Below are positions 43,201 to 54,600 of a stretch of DNA of 61,429 nucleotides, in pieces. The notes under the pieces are model-generated. The model did not search any database and was not told where the DNA came from. It saw only the letters and a program-made list of their open reading frames with translations. Numbering within the stretch: position 1 is the first letter of the stretch; each line of letters begins with the position of its first letter. The translations under genes were made by a program, and so were the position numbers. This stretch comes from Ciona intestinalis (taxonomy: Eukaryota; Chordata; Ascidiacea; Phlebobranchia; Cionidae): positions 1-61,429 of the forward strand of contig NW_004190479.2 of NCBI RefSeq assembly GCF_000224145.3, in the 5' to 3' direction.

Positions 43201-43503
43201 TATAACGACTGTCGTTTTCCGACCACGCGAGACTAAAGTTGTATCATTCAATACTACAACACCACGCATTACCTAGCATTCTATGATACTTTCACGCTCA
43301 CGCATTATAATATTACCCACTTACCCAGGTATTATTATGAGAACTTCCCAGCCCTCGGCAAGCGATACCCTTCCCCCCCTCTCCCCGTGCGTTCACCCAC
43401 AACCCCCCGGGTCGCATGTGATGAATTTACATCGGGTAGTTGTCGTTGGTACGATGAATGGAACTATGATCACCTCATTGATTATGACGCACGCTCGTTG
43501 TAA
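37244..43503 (+). CDS. Membrane-anchored prolyl-4-hydroxylase-like 2OG-Fe(II) oxygenase
   Basis: Ten exons join in phase: 37244-37369, 37704-37805, 38969-39091, 40597-40666, 40807-40939, 41258-41451, 41673-41836, 42090-42228 (or from 42081), 42524-42662 and 43329-43503. They give about 454 aa. A basic cytosolic start (KRRNTSKPDETK..KQRKEKK) precedes one hydrophobic segment at residues 48-70 (KIILIVGLYILAGAGFLYW), so a type II membrane protein is likely. The catalytic domain has YTMDDFLSSRECEGL, then the HxD pair in GYKLHTDCTEGN, LVYLNDVIEGGQTQF, ITPKKGKALVWTNMD, and the distal His and Lys in TSYHQASPVIKGRK. This is the complete Fe(II)/2-oxoglutarate set of the P4H family. The C-terminal WYDEWNYDHLIDYDARSL is not family-typical. 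The substrate is unknown; collagen-like or other ER proteins are a guess. The exon-9 donor lies in a tandem array (see findings). Confidence 0.88.
38035..38135 (-). repeat. Dispersed ~100-bp repeat, copy 1
   Basis: GACGATTCTCGTTGCAACAT, ACACCAAGTGCTACTAAACA and ATCAAGTCCAACTAACGG. A close match lies at about 39160-39265, so two introns of the P4H-like gene carry the same element. Confidence 0.75.
38725..38930 (-). mobile_element. SINE copy, partly deleted
   Basis: The tail (GGGGCAACTACAGTCGTTAT, GGGTGTTCTGTTTCATACAC), core (AACCACTGGGTTTTG, GTGTCTTGTCCAAGGACACA) and part of the tRNA-like head (GTAGCAGCGTCGAGCCTTGA) are all present. In P4H intron 2, just before exon 3. Confidence 0.75.
39160..39265 (-). 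repeat. Dispersed ~100-bp repeat, copy 2
   Basis: GACAATTCTCGTTGCATCAT, ACACCAAGTGCTACTAAATA and TTCAAGTCCAACTAGTGCTG. In P4H intron 3. Confidence 0.75.
40975..41050 (-). repeat. SINE tail fragment
   Basis: CACCCACAAAGTTTCGTTCA, GGTAACTTGTCAGGGGGCTT and AGGTGTATAAAACAAATCAC. In P4H intron 5. Confidence 0.6.
42290..42420 (+). repeat. Copy of the dispersed ~96-bp repeat
   Basis: ACATTCCATTCTACATGGGT, GGACCTGGGATTTATGTCAG and GTTGGCCCATTACCCCAACA. In P4H intron 8. Confidence 0.75.
42655..42814 (+). repeat. 36-bp tandem array that repeats a 5' splice site
   Basis: The unit starts CAACGATGGTGGGTAGTATA and is 36 bp long, with four full copies and a partial fifth. Each copy contains the exon-9 donor context CRACGATG/gtgggt, with exon ends at 42662, 42698, 42734, 42770 and 42806. 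The unit is 12 codons long without a stop, so use of a later donor would add 12, 24, 36 or 48 residues in frame. Confidence 0.93.
42885..42975 (-). repeat. SINE core fragment
   Basis: TTAGTGACCACTGGGTTGGA, TTGCCGTTAAGTAGCTTGCC and ACACAATGGTAGCAGTGTAA. In P4H intron 9, close to the 36-bp array. Confidence 0.75.
43125..43245 (-). repeat. SINE tail fragment
   Basis: GTAACTTGTAAGCTGGCACA, AGGTGTATGAAACAGAACAC and GTGTTATAACGACTGTCG. In P4H intron 9, just upstream of the last exon. Confidence 0.7.
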
Positions 43504-43802
43504 CAAGTGTGTTTATGTAATTTAGCTTCTTATACATAAGTGTTGTGCAAATTGTAATGTTGTTATTTTATACCCATTTTTTGGACTTAAACATTTTTAA
43601 ATTATTTTTAAACTATTGAGGAAAGTTGGACTTTTTTAAGATTTTTGTCACAATTTCTGGATTTGAATTGCCAAAGCTCAGTATATTTGTATATAACTCC
43701 ACATTATGCTTTCTTCTGTGATTTCACCATTTTAAAATTTTCTTTATTTTATCCATATTTTTCCAACCGTTTTAACCATGAAGTCTGAACAAACGTTTTT
43801 TA

Positions 43803-43808
43803 AATAAA
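43803..43808 (+). terminator. Candidate poly(A) signal of the P4H-like gene
   Basis: AATAAA, 300 nt after the stop codon, followed by TGTTGCAGTTAATGTTTTT. Confidence 0.45.
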
Positions 43809-44009
43809 TGTTGCAGTTAATGTTTTTAGAAATTATAAAGTTTGTAATTTATGAAGAACAACACTGTTCGTTTCCCACTGTTCCAATCTATCTTCAAACA
43901 TGATGTTTATTCAAATTCTCCCAACTTGTCTTTGTTTGATCATAGTGTAAGATCGAGATTATTATTGTGCAATAAATATGAGCCGGTGAAATTGTTTGTT
44001 TGTGTTTAT

Positions 44010-44095
44010 ATGGCTTGTACATCAACTCGACTGTGGGCATGGGAGTGGCGAGCATGGATAAGTCACTCAAGCTCCCGCCAACATTATCATTGGCC
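44010..44095 (-). repeat. Reverse partial copy of the 126-bp repeat family
   Basis: CAACTCGACTGTGGGCATGG, GTGGCGAGCATGGATAAGTC and CTCAAGCTCCCGCCAAC are the reverse complement of the array at 4.3-4.8 kb. Confidence 0.75.
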
Positions 44096-44214
44096 ACATG
44101 TAATTATGACGTCATACCAAGTGACGTCATTGTAGAAGATAGGCAGTAGAATGGTGACGTATCATCTAGATCTAAATAAGAAGTTAGTGGTAATTAACCA
44201 ACTGTGTCCTACAT

Positions 44215-44690
44215 CCTAGCTGCACATTCTGTTCTATATGAGGTCCTACAGTGAGGCAAGCCATGGGACCTGGGATTTAGACCAGAGTTGGCCCATTACC
44301 CCAACATTGTATATGCACATTCTATTCTATATGAGTGAGGTCCTACAGTGAGGCATGCCATGGGACCTGGGATTTAGACCAGAGTTGGCCCATTACCCCA
44401 ACATTGTATATGCACATTCTGTTCTATATGAGTGAGGTCCTACAGTGAGGCATGCCATGGGACCTGGGATTTAGACCAGAGTTGGCCCATTACCCCAACA
44501 TTGTATATGCACATTCTGTTCTATATGAGTGAGGTCCTACAGTGAGGCATGCCATGGGACCTGGGATTTAGACCAGAGTTGGCCCATTACCCCAACATTG
44601 TATATGCACATTCTATTCTATATGGGTGAGGTCCTACAGTGAGGCAAGCCATGGGACCTGTGATTTAGACCAGAGTTGGTCCATCATCAT
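44215..44690 (+). repeat. ~96-bp tandem repeat, about five copies
   Basis: Each unit carries CATTCTRTTCTATATGAGTG, GTCCTACAGTGAGGCATGCC, GGGACCTGGGATTTAGACCA and TTGGCCCATTACCCCAACAT. Single copies of the same unit are spread through introns at 24.2, 32.2 and 42.3 kb, so this is a locally amplified member of a dispersed family. Confidence 0.93.
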
Positions 44691-44829
44691 GACCCCACTA
44701 AACAGGATATATGGAGGTTAAGGAAAAAGATATCTACCCTCAGTGGAAATCAATGATGTATTTTATCATAAAACATAAACGTATTTATCTCTACGAATGC
44801 GAAAGCGGTCAAATCAAATTAAATAATAC

Positions 44830-45010
44830 AGTAGGTGGGGAAAGATAGGACACCGTTTCATTCTATTTTCCCTTTCCACTTGGTTGTAAACAAAGTACAT
44901 TCAAAGAATTATAAACCGTATCCTCACGACTCCCATGGACCGTTAGACACGATCAGGATATTTGAATATTATGTGCTAAAGGCGTCCCATCTCCCCCCAC
45001 AGTACTCCAT
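44830..45010 (+). repeat. Copy of the GTCCCATCT MITE-like family
   Basis: It begins GGTGGGGAAAGATAGGACAC and ends AAAGGCGTCCCATCTCCCCC, so the ends are inverted repeats of each other. CAAAGAATTATAAACCGTA and ACACGATCAGGATATTTGAA lie inside. Confidence 0.75.
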
Positions 45011-47919
45011 ATACAACGAAGAAAAGGAAATTAACAAAAAAACATCAGCGTTAAAACACGCTGCGGGTAAAATTACTTCAGGAAAATTTGAGATAAAAGC
45101 GTGGCCGCTAAACCAAATTATAATTTAAATATTTCTTTCATGTTTTGATTATTCCACGAATCGAACGCTTCGCTGGGTTTATGATTCATGACGTCGTATT
45201 CTAGAATTACAAACCTAGCTGAACGCGATTTTCGTGCAATCGATTCACGGAACAAACGAACAAAATGTCCCCGAATTCCCGCCAATTATTAGACGCAGGT
45301 TTATTCCTGTGCGAAATGCGCAGCAAACAACGTGTTGCAGTCAGGGCTATTTCAGTACAGCAGGTGTAGTGGTAAACATGGTTTGTGTTAGACGTATTGA
45401 CAACCTGTCAAAGCCACGGCACTAACGATGTTTATGCAATGCTAGTTAAATATGAAATATGTAGAAAGCATTTCTCTCCTAGTATTGATTGGTTTAAACG
45501 TGACGCCCGCTGTATATTATTTACCAATACATATATAGGCTATTGCTGCCAGGAATTTAAGTCCAATTGAGGTCTTCCAGCAATTATAATTGTGTTTCAA
45601 GAACCGACGTTCCGACGTTCTATTCAGGGTATGTTATAAGTGTGAGGGGAACTTTATTTTTTTAAGTTTTACTTTTGTTTAATTTTTAGGTTCTTGTTTA
45701 TAGTTAGTTGTTTGATATTCTTGTTACAACGACTGCGTATCTTCGTTGTTGTATGTCGTATCCTCAATTAACGAGTTATACCAACTGTTCTTGACGAACC
45801 ACGTTGGGATAAATAAGTTACGTTCATTCATTTATGATCTTCGTTATCGTAATACCGTGGGGTAAGATGGGATAACATTCCATATTTCCTAATCATGTTT
45901 TTGAATAATTAACAAGATTTTCGTTTATTACCAAATTGGATGAGAAAAGTGAATTAAGGCATGGCCCATATTACCCCAACCCACCATATATTAGTTTGTA
46001 TTGTAATGTAACTTTCCCAACATCATAACTTCATATCCATTATCCGTTGAACTTAACAAACAACTCCCAATGTTCAAGTAATCAGTTTTTAATGAGACTT
46101 GCGTTGTCTTCCGCGATTCTTGGTGTGTAACTTGAACCACAGACGAGACGTATTTACGTCAGACGCGCCGGGTTCAACTAAAGGTCGCCCATTCATATAT
46201 CTAATGTTTCTCGTCTTCATATTCTTCCTCGGTGTTTTTGATTTGTTGTTAAAGTTGACATGTATGGCTGACGAGACAGTAGCTGTATCTTGTTCGCTGT
46301 GGATGAGTTTAACTTGTTTAACCCCCTGTGTTATATCTATACCGTCTGTTGTGTTTTCTTTCGTACTTTGTCGTTTTGAAGGTCATCGTCACGAGACCCC
46401 ATCAGGTATTAAGCGAGGTTTACCAATATAATTGTGGGCGATTTTATACGGATTCGAATATTTGTTTACAGCAGTAGGGTTAGTATATGTCAAACTAAAA
46501 ACTAGGTGTCGTAATATTGTAAAGGCCATGTGTTTATACAACGATACTGTATATCGTTAAGGTCATTTTCTAACTATTTGTCGTAATATCATAGTCAAGT
46601 CCTATACCGCGGAACTTTCAGGAATTAACAATAATTTATGAAACGCATATGGTGTAAATAGGTTATAAAGTTTATAATTGTTTTGTCGCAAAAAGATCCA
46701 AAGTTTTGAATGTGCAGATGTGGCGATGAAGAAATAGTTGTAAATTATTTTATGTTGAAATGTTTAGTTTTGGAGGAAAGCTGGTTTAATATATATTTGT
46801 TGGGAAACTTAATAACTTTTTTTTTTATTTCTTCCAATACAACATTAAAGATCAACTTATTTAAAAACGAAGACAGGGGGGGGGGGCAGCAAAACGTCAG
46901 TATTGTTAAAAACACGCTATGAATAAAAGGTGTGGGAGAGAGCGTCAGTAAAAACCGTTACTGTTTAACTTATTTTTAGTTCTAATTATTTCTAAAACAA
47001 CACGACATTTCGGTTACTGCAAAAACATTTTTAAAAAATACTAAAACCCGTTTTACCCGATCCACTAGTCGCACCATCGTTGACGTAACTCGAGCGAGTA
47101 ATTTTGTTTGGCAATTAACTTCGTTATTGAGTTACACATTGGCAGCCTATCAGTTCTTGTAGTGTATAAATTATGAAACATATGGGCGGTAACTTTGAAC
47201 GGCGTTCGTTCCATCAAATAGCGATCCCTTCCTACTTTAATTAAAACTTTTTGCCAATCTTGAAAATTCCTACAACAAAGATATTCACGTCACGCTAAAA
47301 CATATTTTCCAAAAGCATTTTTTTTATTTTAAAATTATAAAAAAGCAACGTAATATTTATTGAGTCGAATGTTTTGCCTGCTATATGCAGCGGGACAGGT
47401 TAGCTAGGAATGAATGAAATTTATTTCGTCTCTTCCGTCACAATAACGAATAACAAGACAATTTATAAAAGCGAAAAAATAGGCAGTAACGGTAAAACAA
47501 CAGTTGTTGTAAAACGCTTTTTGATAAAAAAGAAAGAAATAATGTTTTGGATAAAAAGCGTGAAACCAAAGCTAGGATCAATATGTTTATAACTTAATGA
47601 TATTCCCCCGCTTGTTAGCAGGTGGGGCTTTGGTTTCGATGAAGTCTAGTTAATGTAACCAGCAGATTGTTTCTTGGAAACAAAATTATTCAAACGTAGT
47701 TTTTGAAACAAGCATAATATATTTTAAAAAACTGAATCTCTGGTAGGAGAAGTTACCTTTGGATTTTGTATTTAACGTTTCTTATGGAGTGTTCGACTTT
47801 GTTTTATTTTTAGTAACTTGCCTAATATTAATAGTTGTTATATCAGAAGAACAGTTTATGGAGGATGCATTATACCTGGTAGCAACAGCAGTAAAACCAT
47901 ACAGCATAGGTTGGGGTAG
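45011..47919. other. Intergenic stretch with one weak membrane-protein frame
   Basis: Apart from a further copy of the GTCCCATCT family (about 45855-45990) and the candidate exon at 46143-46431, nothing is supported. The remaining short frames are AT-rich and lack family motifs. Confidence 0.4.
46143..46431 (+). CDS. Candidate exon with two hydrophobic segments, unidentified
   Basis: The open frame follows a possible acceptor (aaccacag/ACG) and ends at a stop. It encodes two hydrophobic stretches (YLMFLVFIFFLGVFDLLL and SLTCLTPCVISIPSVVFSF) that could be membrane spans, and a polar tail. In-frame ATG codons lie at 46204 and 46264. No neighbouring exon was found and no family is recognised. 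Confidence 0.25.
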
Positions 47920-48100
47920 ACTGACCACCTTAAACTCTGCTTTCTAATCCCATTTAGTAAACACAAAATACTCAAGGAATTATAAACTATATTTTTACGA
48001 CTCCCAAAGACCGTTGTTAACTGTTTAAACCACGATTAGGATATTTGGATATTATGTGCTAAAGGTGTCCCATCTTCCACTACCCTATAGTCCCACAATA
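47920..48100 (+). repeat. Copy of the GTCCCATCT MITE-like family
   Basis: CTCAAGGAATTATAAACTAT, CCACGATTAGGATATTTGGA and GCTAAAGGTGTCCCATCTTC match the copies at 44.8 and 31.8 kb. Confidence 0.7.
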
Positions 48101-51100
48101 AAGGCTTGTTACGATAAAATAAATATTGAACAGTATACTGGTATGTATAACAAACCGTATACCAGCACAGAATAACGTGTTAATTTTAAACCAATACGAA
48201 ATCATTTTTTTGTTTCTCGATTTTTTTAATACCCCCTCCCCGCAAGGTTAACTTACGTTAAAAATAGATGGCCGCCCCTCGTGGAATGCGGGGACAATGA
48301 CAAATAAAGGACGCTTAACATTTGTCTTTGCGGTTTGTGGTTGCCTAAGTAGATTAGGAAGACATGAAAACGTCAAAGCTGACACGGCGTCTCTGCAGGC
48401 CACGATTTGTAGCCTCGTGTCCAACCCGCTGGGTCGTCACCACCGCATTAAATATTAAACACGGCCGAACAAACTCTTACCACGAGGCGTGCTGTTGCCT
48501 TGAATTATTCAAACCCGAATAGTTTTTTTTATGAAACATTCACCGATAATGACGGATTATCCAGAATTTCGTCCAAAAATATCGGAAAACAAAAACTTTG
48601 TTTTCTACGCGCGTTGCTGATGTTTGATGGGTTTTGGAATCATCGAATAAACGTCTCATAAACTACATTTCAACAAACATAATATTAAATATTTTAGCGT
48701 TGGCAGCGTTTTTTCTATGACGTAACAATTCTTTATTTCTACACCGATTGTTTATCAATTTAATTTCACCTTTGTTCGAACGCGTTCTTTGTTACGTCAC
48801 AACGACCATCGTTAATTTGTAACAATCAGATTAGTATCAGGAGATTTTCTTCCAACCCTGCCAGGAAAACACGGGAATCTAATTTCGATCAAGTGTTTCT
48901 GGTTTATTACATGGGGAACAAGCGAGTCTTTAACCGTACCCCCTACAGCGCACATAACAACCTTTTTCATGTCACCTCAAGCGTAAGTTATTGTTGTTGT
49001 TGTTCGACCACAACGACATTCTAATACCCAGCCACGCCTATTTTATCTTTGCTTCTTCCCATTATCCGTAATGTGGTATAAAGGCTGTCATTTTGCTGCT
49101 AATTTCTCTTTCTTAGTTGTAATTTGATTTTCGATTGTATATTCTACCTTTCACATGCAAACCTTGGGACTTATATACGTATTCTGAGTTGACCCCGCAC
49201 CGTATTATTATAATATATATACGTTACTTTAATCTACAGCAAGCAGGGTGTAATTGTATCCCAGTGGCTTAACCACACAACCCTAAGTTGTGATGTACCG
49301 TCCGACGTGTAACACCAATATGTTAAAACCCACTATGCTTAAAGTGAAGGGGGGTGGAGGTAAAACTACCAATTTAAAATAACAACTTTCATTCTGCAGG
49401 GATTATCTAAGTTACCCGATTAAAGTCTTTTTGTTGCTGGCAGCTTCTACAGTTTTATAAATATAGAAGCGTTTAATTAGAATTGAAATTAAACTAATCT
49501 TATACACGAAATAGTAATTATTTGCAAAAGAGCATTCGTGACAGCACATCATTGAATAAAACATCTATCAGTTAAACGGCGCGATTTTTTAAACCGAACA
49601 TAGAAAATTCACATTATAGTTTAATGTCACTTAACCTATGATGTGTCAAGCATATTTGTAAATTGTGCAACTGTTTTCTTTTTAAAACTGCAGAAAAAGA
49701 GAAATCAGACAACGAGTTTAATTATTCATCAATCTGATTATTTCATTTCACGATTTTCAATTCATTTGATTTAAAATAAATTCACTTTCTGACCCCAAAA
49801 TTACTTTTGTTTGGATGAATATTTAAAATCGTACGCATTGCAACGTCATGTGTTGTTATTCACACGTCAGAAAGTAAAAAATTGTGATTGAAGAGAAGGG
49901 ATTATTACGTCATGTATAACGCACGTGTTTTATATTCGCGGTTAGTTTTTTTATCCTGGCAAAACAAAATAAGTATTTATCGATTATAACAAGAAAAAAT
50001 GCCAAGAATTCCATTTTGGTCGTGAATTAAATACCCTGGGTTCAATGCAAGGTAATTTATTAAAGTAAATAAGGGCTTGGTGTCTTATTTTATCTCTCTA
50101 GCTCCAAATACCGCAAGTGTGTTTGTTCGTCAAACACATAAATTATTTCTTTGTATTGTGACGTGTCAATAGAAGAGAATAAACACCTTTGTAGCAATTT
50201 GCAAAAAATATGATTTTTAGGTTTAAAATTATAAGCGCTTTTTAACAACTGTCATTCTGTCGCTTTTCCCCTTTGCTCATTAAGTTCCGTTTCATACACC
50301 CCGTGCCAGCTTACAGATTACCACGTTTTTAATTTGTGGGGATTGTTTTTTCTGTATGCCTGACAATCAGACGACCCATCAGTGACCATCACTGGTTTAA
50401 AGAAAATTATTTCGCCACAAATTCCGCTTTAATATCTATTGAAAATTAAGACGAAATTAAACGGGGTGATATGGCTTGTACTTCAACCTGGGATCAGCGG
50501 TTGTCTTTATCTCTTAATAAAATAATAAATCATCGTTTTTGGAAATCGAATGTTTATCGTTGCGGAGAAAGGCGTCGATTGTGTTTGAGAAACAGCAGTT
50601 CTAGATCAAACGTAACAAAGGACAATTGTTTGGCTACAGTAAATATTGGAATGTCGTTTGGGAAGAAACGACGATGAAATTTCCGGGGTGTTCGTTTGGT
50701 TGTTTTGGAGTCTAACCTGGCTTTGGTTGGACTTCAGCAATACCAAGTATTGTAACATAGCATGTGAGTTTACTGTGAAGTATTTTCGTTGTTTTACTAA
50801 TATGATGTTGTCGTGGTCCAAAAGTGTGGAACAAAAACCAAATTTTTTTCAGTTGACGAAACCTGTTTGTTACCGTTTTAAATATTGTATGCGTAAATTA
50901 ACAAGTTATAACTATAGTAGGGCGGGGTGAGATAGCCTATGTTTCCCACAGTAAAACTATATATATGTTACGAATGCATGTGCGATTTATCATTGTCTTG
51001 ATAAAGGTTAGCCTATATAGTATTGTTATTGTGACGTCATAGAGGATCGGTGTTTGCGCCTTTTTCAGCGAGGAAGCTTCCTTTTGCTTGGTTGCCTCAT

Positions 51101-51698
51101 TCGTCTAATTTCGCTCGAACGCAATCGTGGGTCGCAACGATAAGAGGTGTGTAGGTTAATGTAGCCACGGTGTTTGGAGAGGGGGTGTAATTGATATATT
51201 TTGCTGCTTTCAAAAGGCTAAGTTTGGAAAATATCAAGTTTAAAATTCATTGCCAATTTGTAATGGTTGGTAAACTACTGGATTAAGCGTTGTCCTTATG
51301 AGAGGCAGAGACACTTTTAATGGAATATAAAGAAAAAGTGGCGTCGTTATGCAACGTTTTGTTCAACAGCAATATTACCATACTGGGCAATGCAAGGTTA
51401 AGGAAGTTGTTGTAAGATTGTTTGAGCAGATACGAAATATATCTTGCGTTTCATCTTCAAGGTAGAAGGAAAGATTTCAGCGAAAAGTTTTTGGCTTTAT
51501 TTGACTTTTTCTCAAGTAGTCTTTACTTGTACCTTTATCTAACAACAGTGTTTTGCTGCTAGTTTCCTTCTATTCGTTGTTTTAATTAATTTGTTTGTAT
51601 TGGATGAGGTAGATAAGCTTATGTTATATTACTTTTAACTGTTTATGATATTTGATTTAGGTCTCACAATTCTAGGTTTGTGGTTTCGTTTTAGTTTC
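48101..51698. other. Intergenic region upstream of the GPCR
   Basis: AT-rich sequence with a SINE fragment at about 50280-50410. A plus frame at 50471-50677 begins with ATG but has no recognisable protein features. TGACGTCA occurs near 51030. Confidence 0.4.
50280..50410 (-). repeat. SINE tail and core fragment
   Basis: TTCCGTTTCATACACCCCGT, TTACAGATTACCACG and CGACCCATCAGTGACCATCA. Confidence 0.6.
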
Positions 51699-54600
51699 AT
51701 GATGACGTCACCAACTATGACGTCAAACATCACTGGATGTAATGTGACGTCAACATATTCACCGGAATTCATTATTGACAACCAATACGATTGTGACGCA
51801 ATGTTTGAGGTGATTGTGACGTATTTTTTTAAACTTTTATTGTTTTTGAAAGTTTAAATTATCTACAAATATTGTTTATTAGGCTGGGTATATACACAAC
51901 CAATTGTTAATATAACGTATGGGAGTTGTGGCTTTTCAATTCGTGCATGTCTAATTACTTGTTTATTATTGCCATAACCTCACTGCTAATCTAATGTCCC
52001 GTTTAAACCCAAGGGATTTGGGCGACTTTATTTAAGCCTTCGGTAATAACCGCGACATTTTGCAATCATGAGGAATCTTCTTGTATGAGTAGACTCTCTT
52101 TAAATATGAACACCGCAAATAAATTCTGCAGATCAAACGTTAATTCGCTCCATCTTGTTCGCTAATGCTGCATCGGATGTTCTTATAGATTTAAAACTCA
52201 GCAAAGAATTCGTTAAAATGTCATTTTGTAGATTCCGAAAAGCAGGCCAGCCCAATTCGATGCTGCAGTCATCAAATATTGATGCGGAGAAAGTCAGCCG
52301 TTTTGCAAACCTTCGCAAATTTGACCGGCATAGGTGCTCGCTAAAAAGCGGGTGGTTGAGGCTTTAAATGTTTCGCTATCTTACCCGCCATCGACCCGCA
52401 CATTGTAGATATGCAGGCGGTCTCACCCACATATTCCTATCTTATGCCTGTGGTTAATTCAATTGTGGTCATTGTGAAACAGCTTCGCCAAAAATAATGA
52501 ATGTACTCGTGAGCCGCAGAGATTGCCTGCACTTTCAAACACTTTACGGATGTATTACGTATAATTTTAAACACTTCTTAAATATTAATATAACCTAACT
52601 GTACTTAGCACTTCAATAATGATAATCAAGGTTATCAAACAAGGAATAAAGTGGAACTTACATCAACAGTCGTTAAAACACTCCATAAATAAAATATATC
52701 TGAATAACTGATTTAAAGCGTGGCCGCTAAACCCAACATACAGTAAATGAATGAGTAACAACGGTTTAAATTCGTTTAAATTAATGCACCAAACTATGCA
52801 ATTTGCACACGGCACCATTATAATAGTGACGTCACCAGTTGGATGCCCGTCATCTTTCCAAGCATCGAGTTACACATCTCGTATCGATCGGCTCCATCAA
52901 TATTTCAACATAACTATTAATATCAATACCCCGCGCGCGGTGTGTATGAAATGTGCCATGAAAAACGTAACCTTACAAAACACAACGGTTGTTAATGGAA
53001 GACACTAATGTTGGGTGTTTTGTGTATTGCAATGATAAACTAGGAGATCCTAATGTATACAGCAGATGTTTCGGACAGTAACTTGGTGGATAGTAACCTC
53101 TTTTACACTGATGATGGACCAAGTTACTGTCTGGATACTAAACTCCTGATCAGCAGATGTTTCGAACAGTAACTTGGTGGATAGTAACCTCTTTTACACT
53201 GATGATGGACCAAGTTACTGTCTGGATACTAAACTCATGATCAGCAGATGTTTCGGACAGTAACTTGGTGGATAGTAACCTCTTTTACACTGATGATGGA
53301 CCAAGTTACTGTCTGGATACTAAACTCATGATCAGCAGATGTTTCGGACAGTAACTTGGTGGATAGTAACCTCTTTTACACTGATGATGGACCAAGTTAC
53401 TGTCTGGATACTAAACTCATGATCAGCAGATGTTTCGGACAGTAACTTGGTGGATAGTAACCTCTTTTACACTGATGATGGACCAAGTTACTGTCTGGAT
53501 ACTAAACTCATGATCAGCGGATGTTTCGGACAGTAACTTGGTGGATAGTAACCTCTTTTACACTGATGATGGACCAAGTTACTGTCTGGATACTAAACTT
53601 ATGATCAGCGGATGTTTCGGACAGTAACTTGGTGGATAGTAACCTCTTCTACACTGATGATGGACCAAGTTACTGTCTGGATACTAAACTTATGATCAGC
53701 GGATGTTTCGGACAGTAACTTGGTGGATAGTAACCTCTTTTACACTGATGATGGACCAAGTTACTGTCTGGATACTAAACTCATGATCAGCAGATGTTTC
53801 GGACAGTAACTTGGTGGATAGTAACCTCTTTTACACTGATGATGGACCAAGTTACTGTCTGGATACTAAACTCATGATCAGCAGATGTTTCGGACAGTAA
53901 CTTGGTGGATAGTAACCTCTTCTACACTGATGATGGACCAAGTTACTGTCTGGATACTAAACTTATGATCAGCGGATGTTTCGGACAGTAACTTGGTGGA
54001 TAGTAACCTCTTTTACACTGATGATGGACCAAGTTACTGTCTGGATACTAAACTCATGATCAGCAGATGTTTCGGACAGTAACTTGGTGGATAGTAACCT
54101 CTTTTACACTGATGATTACTATAGATACTAAAACTACAATTATAATTTTCACTGTATTAACTTTTTATACAAACTACTTCTTTTAGAATGGAAAATTATT
54201 GGATTTATTATGTTTTCAGAGCTTCTTATCCAGCCAGAGGTTGGTTTTCGATTCATACCACCTGACCCGTATTTGGGTCACGTGGGTTATCTTCTTCATC
54301 TCATTGGCTGGGAATCTAACCGTGCTCGTCAGCGTCACCGTGATGAGGAAAACACAGTCGTACAGTCATTGTCAGTTGATTATGACGCATCTGTCTCTGG
54401 CTAACCTTGCGTTTACTTTGTTTATATTACCTATGGGTAAGTCTGGGTGTTTGGGTGAATGCAACTTATTCATCCTTGCATGGCGGGGTAACGACAGTCA
54501 TTATAACATTTTGGTTGTGTTTTATACACCTCGTGCCCGCTTACGAGTTACCACGCATGTAACTTTGCGGGTTTTATTTATTCTGTATGACTGATAATTT

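Noticed and set aside
50471..50930. Two overlapping plus frames near 50.5 kb
   Set aside because: They are short and basic, with no motif and no splice partners. A chance frame is more likely.
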